A DNA stretch of 64,000 bases from Parus major (taxonomy: Eukaryota > Chordata > Aves > Passeriformes > Paridae): assembly GCF_001522545.3 (NCBI RefSeq), contig NC_031770.1:13815115-13879114 (forward strand), in the 5' to 3' direction. The position numbers were made by a program, and so were the translations under genes. The notes under the pieces are model-generated. The model was given only the letters and a program-made list of their open reading frames with translations. It made no database searches and was not told where the DNA came from. Positions 24,604-37,838 of the stretch are shown here, one piece after another. How positions within the stretch are numbered: the first letter of the stretch is position 1; the number at the start of each line of letters is the position of its first letter.

Positions 24604-24905
24604 CTTTGAACTCCAGTAATCCTCCCTCTGCCAAATCTACCCTTTTCCACCACAGGATCACATTTTGGTAAGGGTTTGTGAAGCAGCCATATCTGTAGCT
24701 TCTGTGAAGCCTTCCACCTTTTGTCTCAAATGAGGAAATACCGTAATTACCACCCATGATTGTGGTGTCTTGATGGAATTGTCTTGTGGTGTCTGGATGT
24801 GGTGTCCAGGTGGAAACCCAAAAAAGATATCCAGGAACTCCACAATTACCGCAGCATGTCACATACTGTGTCACCGAAAGGTAAAACTGAAATGTATCAA
24901 TATAC
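24604..24905 (-). other. Candidate exon, minus strand (unverified)
   Basis: The minus strand reads TTGATTTTTTCAG just before base 24905, a good 3' splice site, and TTCAAAG followed by GTATGG after base 24604, an acceptable 5' splice site. The 302 bases are open in one frame, part of a 167-codon frame at 24584-25087 that is unexpectedly long for roughly 42-45% GC DNA. If coding, it would enter in phase 2 and leave in phase 1. The product contains a Cys-Cys-Gly-Asn-Cys cluster and a His/Thr-rich segment caused by a repeated GACACCACA word. I recognise no family. Chance, a non-coding RNA exon or an old unrecognised transposon are the alternatives. Confidence 0.15.
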
Positions 24906-27900
24906 CTGAAAAAATCAAATTTCTGCTTTAAGGAAGACTGGTGGTGATGTGCAACAGGGTGGAGTTTAGATTGAACTGGGTGGAAATGGAAAGTATAACC
25001 AGTAAGTAAGCACAACCTCAGTATTCCCCAATGTGCACTCACAGTTCTCTCTGTGTTTAGAGAAGAGAAACTTGCTTTGTTCAGCAAAGCTATGATTTAA
25101 CACACACAGAAAAATAGGATATTATTAGTTTTAAGTTAATATCATGCTTATTATCTGTCCTTTTTCTGCATTTATGGGATCAGTGATGGTTTGATTTCTC
25201 TTCCATGCTGTCCCATTTCCCCTCTCTCTATTTGAGCAATTTTGGCAATATTCATACCTGACTGGATAAATGTACTCACAGCTTTTGTTTCAATGCACAT
25301 TCACATGCTGATTAAGTAGTTCTCTGACAGCATTATGTCTGGTTACATATATATATATATTTCTAAAATTACTGCACCAAAATAGAAAGCAATAAATAGT
25401 GCTAAATGACTTTGAACCATTATCATTGTATAAAAATAACAAAGTACAATTTTGAACTGTCTGCAAAATCCTTAGAAGATGTAAAGGCCTGTTGCTTTGC
25501 AAGAGTTCTAAAATTTTAGACCGAATTCTATACCTGCACTGACACATGACAGTGATTTGGTACACTAAAAACAATGAGCCTTCTTTCCTTTGCTCTGAAA
25601 GCTTTTGCAACAAGCAATGTATAAATCTGTCTTTTGTTAGATCATTTTACTGTCTTAATGACATTTGAACGTTTGATGTTTAGTGAATTTAAAAAACACT
25701 CTTGAAGTCCTTCCTAATTTGCCAGACACCAAAACAATGAAAATGAATGCAGTGACAGAACTCATTCTGTGGCAGTGACCTTGAGCTGCTGGGAAAGATG
25801 TGAAAGCATTACCTGATGCTCTTTACCCTAGGACTTGTTGCAACTGTGCCCCTCAAACCTTTACTGTATCATGAAGGTTTTATTCACTGTAAATCAGACA
25901 CGTTCACCTCAGTCTGGTCAGAGCAGTCCTCCATCCTCTGTTTCAGAAACGAGGATGACCTGCTCAGTTATCCAAGTTCATATTCAATTAGCAGTTAAGG
26001 ATTCCTAATTTAAATACCTCTAGGGAAAAGCTTTTTAGAAGAGATACTTGGACAAGTTAAGCGTGATTCATATTAGCAGCAATTTGTAAAAGCTGCGTCT
26101 CACTGAAGATTACATCTGTTGTTAAGAAGTGTTAACTAGAATAGGCAGAGGCTCTGGTGATTACGTGTATTATCTACACCCTGGGGGAGCTGTGTTGTTA
26201 TTTGAGGGAAGTTCATGCTGTACTACTGAGTTTGGATGGGAAAAGGTTCCAAAATATGGCAGTGTTTACTTGGAGTGCCAGAGTTTTGACACTTTCCAAA
26301 TCAGGCTTGAACCAGGTTTTGCAGAAAATGCTGTGGGGTGATTGGTCCCTCTTCTTCTAGGGGGTGGGTCTATAGACAATAGAAATAAAAACTGCAAGAC
26401 CTGAGCCGTACCTTAAATTAAACTTATTAGTTTGTAAAATTTTCCACGTTGAGGCACGGCAGTGATTTCTAAATCATATTTCTTTGCACCTGTGCTTGGA
26501 GGAGCGCATCTTTCAAAACCTGGAAATTGATGTTGACGTAAACTTTTAGGATTCAAGCCAAATCCAGCTGTCTGTGTGGCTGCTAGGGAGGCAATCCTGC
26601 TGCCACAGTGCTTCACCTGCCTGGCTGGCTCATCTCCCTGCTGGAGTGGTGCTGAGTCGGCAGGTGAGCACTGGGGAGCTGCTGATCTGTGACAGACCAA
26701 ATCTGCTCTCTGGCAGGTTTTTGGCTTGGGAACTTCTGTATTTTTTTCCAGGTAGATATCCTATTTCCTACCTGTGCTGCAGTGCTCCACACTACCAAAG
26801 AAATATTTTAAAAAATTACCAGGGCTGACTCAGGCTCATTTTCTACAGCGGTTAGAAAATGCCTATTTTTGCCAGTGGTCTCTTTTATTTAAGAAAAAAA
26901 TAAAATATCACTAAGCAAAATTTGAAAGCTTTTCATAGTATATTAAAGTGCTCTGGTTCTAGTGTGTGGTTCATTATTTTCCCCTGAACCACAGAATTCT
27001 GTTTGACTGGAGCTCTTGCCATGGAGTCACCACAAACTCCCATGTGTGATGGGATTGCAGTATCCCACTGGGAACCTCACTGCAGGGGCATAGATGGAAA
27101 AGAAATATGAACTATCCAAAATATAATTTCTAAGAGGTATTGCAATAACTTATGTCTCAAAAATATCCATTTTTTGCATAATATTTCCTTCTTTTTTTTT
27201 TTCCATCTCCTCATCTTTATATTTTTCAGATCAGAAAAATATTCACTCTCTTCCATGGAAAGCAAGAACTCCTAAGAGAAAGGGCTAGTTGCATAGTTTT
27301 CTTGTGAAGTTTCACTATAAACTTTTCAGCAATTCACAGTGTTAAAATTTCAAATTTTTTCTTTTCCTCCCTCTTATAAAAATATGTTTTATTATTTGTT
27401 AATAAATGAAACAGATCAATGTGAGGAATGATATAGTAACAAAATAAAATTAATTTAAAAAAAAAAACAACTTCCTTTTTTCCATCATTTCCCTTGTTAT
27501 GTGTATATTTCACTGTGCTATCCTTTATCCATGTGGGCCTGTGCTGTGAAATTAAATCAATAACCACTGTGCCTAAATTGAACTCTGAGGGGTAAGAAAA
27601 CCAACACCTCACACTATTATTATTTTTCCTTTCATTTCTTATTTATTTCCCCTTGTCTTTGGGTAGTAATCTATGCTTATTCTCAACAAGCACCACTGGA
27701 TAGAACACAATACCACATAAATTATTCTGTACCGCTGCTTTGCACTGAGAAGGTACTGTTGGAAAGGTTGAAACAATTTTAAGTGATTTAAAATTTGCAT
27801 CTTTTTTTCATCGAAAATTACAAACCTTGACTATAACATGATTTCCTGTGAGGATGAAAGGTGTGGTTCTGGTAAGTGTTCAAGAAAAAAATACATCAGA

Positions 27901-27957
27901 CTTTCCTACCTTGTGTCCTTACCTTATTTTCCAGGGCACGGACAATTGGATAAATTT
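24906..27957. other. Non-coding sequence with short (AT)n
   Basis: (AT)7 lies at 25347-25360. A short GC-richer patch at 26570-26700 carries mutually antisense frames of 84 and 95 codons. T-rich and A-rich runs occur at 27190-27202 and 27457-27469. No gene, RNA or transposon is recognised. Confidence 0.6.
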
Positions 27958-28027
27958 GAAATAAAATAAAGAAAAAGAAAGAAATATAGAAATAAGGAAG
28001 GAAATAAAGAAGGAATAAAGGAAGTGA
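27958..28027. repeat. A-rich (GAAA/GGAA/TAAA) low-complexity tract
   Basis: Seventy bases of A with interspersed G and T, built of irregular AAATA, AAAG and AAGG units (AAAGAAATA, AAGGAAGG, AAATAAAG). This is degenerate simple sequence, not a clean microsatellite. The Phe-rich minus-strand frames over it are artefacts. Confidence 0.85.
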
Positions 28028-29584
28028 AATACTGAGGGCATTTGTACAGTCAGCAGCATCATAGGCGAGGTCTGAGGTGAGCAAGCTCTAGTGTGATCGT
28101 GCTGACTTTGCCCATAGATCGGTGCAGTGCAGCTGGAATTTGCAGAGGGATTTCCCATGCCCAGGCTCTGAGGTGGCCATCCCAGTGTCCAGTCTCAGCA
28201 GGCACACATGCCCAGCAGATCAGATGTGTCCTGGCTGCTGTCCAGCACATGCCAACTTCTCTGCAGTCACATTGTCCTCTGCTTGCTACCAAGAGGATTT
28301 TTCGCTTACAAAAACTTGAGACTTGCTTTGACAAAAATTTGGTCGGACAGGAGCACATGTAAAACAAAACAAAAGTATGGAAAACCTTATAAATTACTGT
28401 GTCTGCTGCAGATCATGTTCCAAAACATTAAAGACTCCACAGGAACAAGAGTTCAGAGCACACGCAGTGGTGTTTTGGGTTTTAGATTTTTTTCACAGTC
28501 TTCTGTTATTTATTTCTGTTAGAAGTTACTCTGAAACTGACTAAAATAAATTATTAAGCAACCTTGAGTAACTGCTGTTTGTGCATTGAGTTTATAGACT
28601 GTTGTGATTGTTGTGTGTGTTTACTTTGTCTATTAACATAGTTAGCAAGTTATTAGTAATAAAAATAATCATCACTATAAGTTTACACTGAGCAGAAGCT
28701 GAGTTTTTCTTTTTTTTTTTTTTCCCCCCACTTTTACTTGCCTTCCTGACCTGGACTTTGCACCCATGATGTTTGTGTTGCAGACACTGCAGAATGAGCT
28801 GGATGGAAGGGAGGGTGCTGCCCTAGCCATGGATTTTTTTTTGCAGGTGGGTCACCCCAGCAAGCAGTCAGCATTTTCTGTGCACACTCCACCTCCTGCA
28901 CTGCCCCTTATCCCTGGATGCTGTCCCTTGTTCCAGGCATGGACCTGGAACATCAGAGCACTTTCATATTGATGCTGTGCTCCCTCTGTGCAGAGCAGCT
29001 GGTGCATGGGGGCATGAAGGGAGTTCAATTATTGCATGTCAGTGGGTAAGGTTCCAGTCTTGCTTTCAATGAAGTGAGCTCCTGCTGTGTCCATCCAAAA
29101 TTGTATCTTTTGGGACTTTTATTTATTACCAGCAGGAAAGAAAAACAACAACAACAATAAAAATTAACTGCAGCAGTCTGTGTCCCTGAATTTAGTTGTT
29201 CCTAGACCTATGTGTATGTGACCTGGAGGTCAGGCACCCTGTACCCTTCTAACCAGGGAATTAGAAATGTACTTTTCCCAGCTTTGTGTCACCCTTTTAG
29301 CATACCCTGAACCCCCAAAATAGGCCAAAACATAGAAAACATTGAATTTGGCTAACTGGATTGAGGAGTGTCTGCATTTAGAGTCTCACTGATGCATCCA
29401 TGGCACCCTCAAGTATGGTAAAAAAAAGCAGGGAAGGATAGGGGGGAAAATATATCAGTGGCAGCAGAAACAGGACACATGTCTACAGCCTTCCTCCATA
29501 AATTGTCTCAACTTCAATTTGAGTGTTATGGTGACTTACAAGCTGCACACTGTAGTAAAGGTTAAGGTTTTTGAAAATTTCCAA
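28028..29584. other. Non-coding sequence with simple repeats
   Basis: Holds a T14 run at 28710-28723 followed directly by C6, and a short (ACA)n at 29144-29157. The plus-strand frames at 28093-28522 are mirrored by a 102-codon minus-strand frame and show no domain. No other element is recognised. Confidence 0.6.
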
Positions 29585-29895
29585 AGACAGAGTTCCTCCA
29601 GCCTCTCAAGGCACTTGCTCCAGTGGTGGATAAGCTTCATGGTGAAGAACATCTTTCTTTGCATCCACTTATAGCTGCCCTTGCTCCATTGCAGTCATTA
29701 CCTCTCATTCTCTCAGTGTGAGATGCAGAGAAGTCTGGCTCCCTTATCTACAACACCTAAAGGTAGCAGAACACAAAAATTGGCTCCCTTCAGCCTTCAC
29801 TTCTCCAGACTGGAAAACCCAGCTGGTTCTATCTCATGTACTAAATGTTCACATTTAGTATACGTGCTCTCAGATCTGGACTAATTATTTTCACA
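29585..29895 (-). mobile_element. Old, divergent CR1 LINE fragment
   Basis: Read on the plus strand this follows the reverse complement of the CR1 ORF2 C-terminal region: CCTCCAGCCTCTCAAGGCAC, then ATCCACTTATAGCTGCCC, GAGAAGTCTGGCTCCCTTAT, CCCTTCAGCCTTCACTTCTC and CCAGACTGGAAAACCCAGCT, each a worn match to well-known CR1 wording. The 3' terminal octamers are absent and the match fades at both sides, so both limits are approximate. It is clearly more diverged than the copies at 23.6 and 59.7 kb, implying an earlier insertion. Confidence 0.75.
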
Positions 29896-32319
29896 TAATA
29901 TCTAATTTTAAATAATTGGTTAGAAATTAAAAATGTTCTTTTTCTCTTCTTTTTTAAACTGGATCTAATCACTTCCTTGAGTCCTTTTGTTCCTGAGGAC
30001 AAAAAATGGCCTCATTCATTCAAGTCCATCCTCTGTCTAAGAAAACCCAAAATGTCACCAGCAGAAGAAATGTACAGGCCATTTTCTGTGGTTAACTTAT
30101 GTCCTCCTGCTGAGTCTAAGTTCAGAGAGACTGAGCTTAATGGGCAGAAGTCAAAGGCTCTGACACCTTCCTTTTTCTGCCCTTCTTTTCCAGCTTCCTA
30201 AAGGCTTTCAAAGAAAGTTAGTGCCAGCCCCACTTCCTGCAGCCCTGCCTGGGAGTCCTGATGCCTGGCCATGAAGATCTAGGAGTTCTGCTGATTCATC
30301 TGCTGCCTCTTGAGGAGCCTGACCTCGCTCTTGGAAGATGCTCTCCTGGTGAGTCTGTGCACTGGCTTTGGGCACTCTGCACTCCCCCTGCTCCGTGTGC
30401 ATGCTGGCTACAGCACTGCTCTCAGCTTCCTTTTCTCCTTGTCATAACTGCAAGAGAGGATTTCACCTTCTCCTTCAGCTAATAAAGACACTTAGAGATC
30501 TTTTAAAAGTTGATACATTCATGCATTCTTTTACATGACTGGCAGCCTTGTCTAGGGCCTCAGCTCAGGTGACTTGTCCAGTCCTGCTGCCTAAGTAAAG
30601 GTATTTTATTTCCTGTGTTGTTGCTGTTCTGTGCAATATTGATGGACACCATGAGGTGTGAATCTGGCTGAACTTCACAGGTGTGCTTTTTGTCATTTCT
30701 TGAGGCTAAGTGGAAAAAAAAAAAAAAAAGTGAGGCTATGTAGGCAGCGGGAGCTGAAAGAGAAGTTGCTGTCCAAGATAGTAATCAGTAGTTAGCCTGA
30801 TAACCTCTAGCAAAAATCAAATCTTTATGGCCCAGTGGGTCACTTGATACTGCTGTATGGGTTTTGGGACAGGAGGCAGGGAGTGGAGAGAGGCAGCAGA
30901 CTGAGACAAGGTTTAGTTTTAAGAGGCAGAGGTAGCACAGCTCCAGGTGTTGGACTCAACAAAAGCAGGTCTGAAAATTGTAGACTTGTTTCTGTAGTTT
31001 TCCCTCAAAAACCACTATTTTATGTAAACTACTTGAAAATGTATGTGGTTGTACCAAAGGAATGCTGAACTTTCTGAATTTCTTGATAGACCATTCTGGT
31101 AATGTATGTAATGCTTGCTAAATTTTCCAAACTAAGTCCAACATACCTGTCATTCTTTCTTCTGTAATCTTGCAGTGCAACTTGCCTGTGAACTGAGCCA
31201 AAACTTTACCCCAAATTTTGCTATGTTCTTCTACAATCTGGGATAATGGAACTCATTGTTTTGCTTTGGGTGGAAAGGCTGTTGACAGTGGGGCACGTGG
31301 GGCTCCAGCCTGTCTCCAGGAGCAGCTCACTCTCGTGGTTTAAGAATGGTATTTCCCAGTTTAGTGCTCCCACTGAAACACCCCAGACCATGTCCTGCCC
31401 ACTCACTTCCACCCCACCTTTCCCTGAGACAGGATGGAGAGGGAAATTGGGGCTGGCTATAAAAAGGTAAAGATCACGTGTTGAGACAAGAATTCACTGG
31501 AAACAACAATGAGATAAGAAAGCAAGCAGTGACAACAACAACACAAGAAACAGAGTGTAGCAGACAGGCAAGGCATGCACGGGTGATTGCTCACCACCTG
31601 GAATCTGGCACTTACACCACTGCACACACCAGAAAACTGGGAAACACCACCAACCTCCCTCTCCCTGCCACAGCAACATGAGATGGTATGGAACAACCCC
31701 AGGGTCCTGGCCATGCCCCTCCTGGCTGCTGCAAAAGTTAACTCTGCCTTGCCTGGAACCAGGACACACGCCTAGAGAGAAAACCTGTGCCCTGGTTCTT
31801 CATGGCCATGCAGCAGGCTGATGGTAGTGGTTAAATAACAACATTTCGTCATTAAATATGGCAGCAAATAATGACAGGGCTTGATTTCTACTCATAATGA
31901 AGTGGGAAGGTGAATCTGGGCTTAAAGTCTAGCCACAGTATGTGTCCCAAATGCATTCAGGTTTTACACTCTGAAAAATCCCCAGCTTTAGGCTTCAAAT
32001 TTGTCATTTTCCTATTGATAATTCCAATACAACGTATATATTTCCACTTTTGTCTGCTTTTTAAACCTGTCTCTTCATTTGACTTTTATCTGGAGTGTGT
32101 ACAGCACCTCTTCTGTGTTTTCCTGTTCTCTGTCCTTCAAGAGACATTCTGGCTTTTATTATGTTCACATAAAAGTCTTAGAAGTGTTTCCTCTCTGAAA
32201 ATTACAAGTCATCAGGACAGCAGTAACTGGTGCAAGTATATTATTATTTATTATGTTTATCTTGTATAGGAGTATAGCAGGTACTCTGGGTCTGGACTGT
32301 AGTACAGTGAAATCAATAG
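29896..32319. other. Non-coding sequence with A16 run
   Basis: A run of 16 A lies at 30714-30729, flanked by TGAGGCTAAGTGG and GTGAGGCTATG. The plus-strand frame at 31910-32269 (119 codons) gives a Phe/Leu/Ser-rich product of T-rich sequence with no domain. An imperfect ACA-rich stretch around 31500-31550 is unremarkable. Confidence 0.6.
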
Positions 32320-32890
32320 GAAATGATCCTTAATTAATTGGGCTTCTGTTCCTAAAGTAATTCAGCACTTCCATTGAGAATTAACTCATCAGCTTCTCTT
32401 GCTAAGTAAACATCACAATAAATAATATAAACTGTTGCTTTCAGAATGTTTTGTTTTGCTGCAACTCAAAAGGAGCTTTTGTTTAAAGTTTAAAATTTTT
32501 ATGGAGCTATGCCTCTGGGCATTTTAGACATAAGATGAATAAAAAATGATCCAGGGTTTTATTTAGAAAACTGTTCCTGTGCATATATAGGCTTGTCATT
32601 TTGAAATGAAATTTTCATACAAACTTTCAGCCCAAGGGACCAAGTGGAATCATCAGATTTAACAATTTATAAGTATTCTGCCACTCAATGGATCTGAACA
32701 ATATGTCCACACCAAACCATTCTCGTGCACTTTCCATATTTATTGGGACTTAGCACAGCGTGTCTTTACATCACTTTCTGCAATATGCAATTAATCCAGA
32801 AAAACTAGGCAACTTCACAGACTGCTAAAAGCTACTAATTAATTCTATCTTCAAACACCCATAAAGACACACTCCATCCGACCACGATGA
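32320..32890. promoter_or_regulatory. Candidate homeodomain-rich regulatory element (low confidence)
   Basis: This segment is non-repetitive and rich in TAATTAAT, GTAATTC, GAATTAAC, CAATTAATCC and CTAATTAATTC words, with a possible Oct-like ATGCAATTAAT at about 32787. It continues into the CpG-enriched patch at 33.06 kb. The pattern suggests a developmental enhancer; nothing here proves constraint. Confidence 0.22.
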
Positions 32891-33059
32891 ATCTTACAGC
32901 TAGGATTGCTATTTGTCAGAGGAAAAACAACTTCCAAATTGTCACGTCTCTCCAACAACGTGCTTCCTTCCCAAATTGTCAGTGCTCTGCTCTTTTCAGG
33001 CTGCCAGGTAGGAGTAAATGAGCTGGCTCATATACACAAACCCAGCCTGTTTCTTCCTT

Positions 33060-33490
33060 GCAGCCCAGCCCTCGAAAGCCAGCGCGGTTGTGTAAGGATC
33101 TGTGCTCACACAGTATCCGAGATGCAGTTTACTCTCACCTCCCTCCTTCATCCCGTTCCTCCAGGTCCTGCTTTTTCATTTGTGACAGCGTGCCTAGATT
33201 GTGTGGGATGCCAGAGGAGGGGGAAGAGGCTCGGAGCGAAATCCCAGAGCTAACTTTGAGCATCGGCTGCCACCCCATGAGCACCATCTAGCTGGCTCCT
33301 AACACAACAGCACGGCAGGCTGGGCAGGGGCAGCCACCCAAGCCCACTGAAGCAAGCTTGCCATGCTACACCTTGGTGATGTAAGTTATAAAAATACTGG
33401 GAAGCACCTGGGAGCCTGATATCCATGTAAACTGCTTGCCATAAGCAAGTCCGGTTCTTTCATGGTGCAGTGACGTGGCAAAAGCATCTT
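33060..33490. promoter_or_regulatory. Small CpG-enriched patch
   Basis: About ten CpG dinucleotides fall within 33070-33310 (TCGA, GCGCGG, CCGAG, CCCGTT, GCGTG, CTCGGAGCG, ATCGG, ACGG), with further ones at about 33451, 33473 and 33499, against very few in most of the window. It is too short and weak to be called a CpG island. A plus-strand 115-codon frame (32906-33253) and a 77-codon frame (33058-33291) overlap it without domains. It could be an enhancer or a minor non-coding RNA promoter. Promoter status is inference. Confidence 0.3.
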
Positions 33491-36400
33491 CTGCTCTGCG
33501 GTGTCAGCACAAAGCAGGTTCCACAGGTCTGAGGATCAGAGGTTCTCACCTTTTTTACTCCATAAATACCAAGGGTATTGCATGGTATTTGTTTTCAGCT
33601 GATCAATTCTCTGTAAAGACAGCGCTGTTGCTGAAGGAGAAGTGCTGAGCTGAAGCCCAAAACCCTTCCTTTGCCTGAGTATGCTGTGTGATTCTTCACT
33701 GAGAAACAGGAATGAGAAACTATTTATATAGGTTTCTTCAAAAGCATTCTGCAAAGATGACTTAATTACTACTTGCATAGTCATTTTAAAATGAAAAATT
33801 CTGTCATGTTCAGAACTAAAAAGGGTTTTTACTTCCTTTTGAAGGAAAACAGTAGTTCTCTGGGTCATGGGGTCTTTTATGGAGGAACATGGTTTGTGGT
33901 TGGGGGTTTGTGTTGTTGTAACAGATTTTACCTTTCCAAACCTGATGTAAAAAGTCTCATTGAAGAATTTCCTTGGAATGAAGACAGCCTACCATTATAG
34001 AAGCACTGTCTGTTGTGTCTTTGCACATCTACATAGGAGGGATGATTTGCATTGTGGAAATGAGGAGACCAGGGGTCAACTGCACTGAGTATGGCTGTGA
34101 ATTATGAAATTGTGTTTTTCCTGTGTCTTTCAGTATCTGTTCAGTCCTTTCTTTATATCCATAGCCAGTAGGTTCATCTTTTGTCAGGCAAAGAAAAAAT
34201 TCCTGGATTTCCTTACGTGTGTTCTACTTGGCAGTATTCAGTGCAGAATGGTGTTGAGAGGAAAGAGGCTGAGTGGGAATTGGGGGAACGCTGCAAGGAG
34301 GTGTGAAAGGATTGTATTTGTTATTCAGTAGATGAAGAACGGCTTCCAGTCTGACTGCTGTTCATTTATATGTTAGAAAAATCCTGATCACATTATGCAT
34401 TTCCTTATGAAAATTCACATCTCAAATGAGCAAAAAAAAATATTGAGCAGGGTAGCAGAGACCCAGTGATGTGGACGTTTGGTACACAGAATTAAAGAAT
34501 CACTTATGTGTCCTACATTGATAGGCTCTGCAGACAGTGCAGCTTGAAAATGCTTTTGTTATTAAACCCAGGAGGAGATGGAACCACCTGAAAAAGTACA
34601 TAGTGTCAGCTCACACATCCTCAGGTGCACAAATGTCAATCTCTAAAGCTGGCTGGAAGCTGAGAGTGAGGAGATAGTGATAGACTAAACCACTGGCAGT
34701 GACATTCAAATCTGTGGGGTGTTTTTAGTCTGCCTCAATGTTTTTGAAGAAAGGTGGATAAAATGTCTCAGAAAAGTTGATAGGTTTTTGAATGATGGGA
34801 CCAGCTTTTCCCTGATAGGGGAGTGTGGTTGTGCCTTTGATGGTGAAGTGAAAAGCTGTCTGTCCTGACAAGCCCTGCTCTGGGTGTGGCTGCTCCAGGT
34901 CCTGATCTCCACACGGTGCTGCAGGTGAATTTATGGCTTGTCCAGTGCCTGCAGTCAGCCTAAACAGCTCCTGTATTCTCTGGCCTATCAAAATCAATTT
35001 GGTGAGCTGTGATTCATTTGAGGGTTGCTCTAGTTCATGTAGTAGTGGCTGTCTGCCAGCTGCTTTGAAGTGATTTTGGCAATTGTCTCCTTGCTCTGGC
35101 CAGTGTCATTGAAGCTGTAAGAGCTGGGTGTGAGTCAGTAGACTCATCCACTGTGCTAAACTCCAGCAGACTCTTTAATTTAAACTAAGAAGGGATTCTT
35201 CAGAGCTAAGTGGTATGAGTGCTGGCACCCCCAGCAAATACATGGAGCTTGTGTTACCTTCCTTATCCCAAAAAGTCAGCAAAGCAGGCTTCCTGGGAAC
35301 TGGCTAGCTCCTATCATCAAGCACATGGTTCTGTAACCTGCAGGAGAATTACTACAGGGTTGCCAAAGCAGGCTAGAAAACCTTACTTTTTAAAGTTAAT
35401 AAATTATAATTTATAGATGTATTCATTGTGGAACTGATGTCTTCTTTCTTTGAGAAAAATGTAATGGTGTTTCTCCCTTCACCGCTTTCTCCGAATGCCT
35501 GCTTTAAAAACTAATTCCTTCATCGCCAGCCATCCCTTAAGTTTTCTTTTAAGCAGGGTTGTTGTAAGCATAAAAAATTGTGTGAAAGCCTGCAGGTGAT
35601 CCTCATATTGAAAGACTGATGTGATTTTTATATTCTAGAATGCACTCCCCTAACTCCTCACCTGCAGTGTTGAATTTTTCCATGCAGGGGAAAAGAAACA
35701 GCAGTCCCTTAAAAATTGTTCTGCCTCCAGTGAACAAACTGTGAGCTGCAAACACTCAGGTATGATGCACCTAAAATATAAATAAATGCCTCCATGCTTA
35801 AGATAACAGTTCCTCTGACTTCACTTTTGTATGTGTTGATCTGGGAGTTAAGCAATCCCCTTATCCTTGCATGATGTTCCATTCCCTATGAAGGGATCGA
35901 GTACAACTAGAGGGCTGGTACAGAAAAACTGCATTTCTCTCCTTCTTTACATGTGGCATTCCCAGTCTGGCCTTCTGGGAAGTTTAATGGTTTCTCCTGA
36001 CTCTGTGCTTGATTAAAGATAGAGTGGTGATGCTGTCTGTATTCTTCCCTCAGCTCTTGTGAGGAGAAATATATTTTTAGGTAGACAAATACAAGGACTG
36101 GGGCATGTATATTCTTTTCTCCGAGGGGAGCAGTCACTTATACACATTTAGGGAGAAAAGACTTGGTAAAACATGAAATCTCTGTGAATTTACTCCTTTT
36201 AATTTTATCCCATATTTTATTTTTGAGTACCTTCCTGTAAAATGGTGCATAATCTTTAATGAATACAAGACTAAAGGTCTCCTTTGGATTTATATTCTAA
36301 GTATTTGCATAAATTTACCTCCATAAAGTTATTTTATTGGCAAATCAAAATGCACACACAGATGTACTTTTCAGAGCTTGATTTTGTACACAAGACAGAA

Positions 36401-37785
36401 AGGCATCAAACTATGCTCTCAGTGAAGCTGACATAAGTCCATAAGTCTGTGTGTTACATAGACTATGTAACATCAGTAGATTTACTTGAGATTTAAAGTT
36501 GATAACTGAGAGTTGCATTCGGCCTAAAGATTCCAGAGTGAGAAACATGTCATTAGTTATCTGCCCAGTGAGTGCAGTCCACACAGAATATCCACACAGA
36601 AGTCCCTCAACTTGAGGAAAAAGTTTGTGCCAATCAATTTTTAGTCTGCTAAAACATCTACATTTTTCAACCCTAGCTCATTGTTTTGTTATTTAAATAA
36701 TTTTTTTTTCCATGCACATCAGGGAGTTCAGACTCTCGCTTTTTTTCAGATACAAAGTCCCAATGCTATTTTTATGTGGACAAAACAAAGCACCATCCAT
36801 TAATTTTAGTAGGAGATTTTCTGCAGACAGAGCAATGGTCTGATCAGGGTCTCAAGGGCTCTGAAAAATTAGACTAGATTTCAGTCCCATGTTATTCTGT
36901 TATCTGCTTCTCTGATGAGAACATGTTGAGTGAAAGGAAGACCTTATAAATTGCTTCAGAGTTTTAAGATTGCTACAAAAATTCCCAGCTGATAAATAGT
37001 GTATTGTGACTGTCAGTCAACTGCAAAAGACTGTATACACATATCCTACACGTCCTTACCTTTAATATATGATAAGTAACTACTTTCCTTTGTGCATGGC
37101 AGAGAGATTTCTATTGTTCAAGCTACAGAATACAGTCACCTGCCACAGACTGGAGCTGTGTTACCTACAACTCTTTAATCATTTGGTAGCTCCGGCTGCC
37201 CAACATTATCTGGTTTTCAATTTTTCTTCCAACAATGTAGGCTGGGACTTAGATTTTTAATTTATTTCAGGGACTGAAACAAATATACCGAAGGGACGCA
37301 AAATTTTAAATTTCAAATTATATGTATGGGCTTTTAAAATCATAAAACTGTTTTGAAAACTTCGAGATGAAATCCTCTGAGTGTTTTGTTAAAATATATA
37401 GAGGCTACTGCAGGCTAATGAAAACATGTTATAAGTGCCTACTAAGAATCCTAGGTGGAATAAGTGTTATAGCCTCATGTTCTGAAATACAGAGTCACTA
37501 CAAGAACCATTATAAGCACAGAGCATTAGCACATCCAGAACTAATGGTGACCTTTGCTTTAAACACTGCTTGCTGAATTTGAAATAACATTTCTGATGGG
37601 AAATGGATTGCTTTTTCCCAGGGAGGAAGGACACTCAGGCACAAGAAGGTAGGTTCCAGCCTTTACTACCGGGGCTGGTTGTAGAAAAGGCAGCAGATCC
37701 TGAGAGTTAATCCAGGATCATACCTGGGTCAGTTGTTGTGATTTTTGTGAGTGTTTTCATCAGTCAAGCATTCTAAAAGAATTAT
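33491..37785. other. Non-coding sequence, no gene seen
   Basis: Frames up to 110 codons (33536-33868, minus) show nothing recognisable. A 16-base AT palindrome lies at 35399-35414. An A9 run is near 34432 and a T-rich run near 36703-36710. No transposon is recognised. Confidence 0.6.
35399..35414. repeat. 16-bp perfect AT palindrome
   Basis: ATAAATTATAATTTAT reads the same on both strands. It consists only of A and T in an AT-rich neighbourhood, so a chance origin is likely. Confidence 0.6.
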
Positions 37786-37838
37786 AAAAGGGAATAAAAT
37801 AAAATATAAAAAATAAATATAAAAAAATAAATTAATGA
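37786..37838. repeat. A/T-rich low-complexity tract (TAAAA-like)
   Basis: Irregular AATAAAA, ATATAAA and AAATAAA units over about 50 bases. It is degenerate simple sequence without a fixed period. Confidence 0.85.

Noticed and set aside
31910..32269. 119-codon hydrophobic frame as a membrane protein
   Set aside because: Phe/Leu/Ser richness comes from T-rich DNA; no start context, no domain, no splice support.
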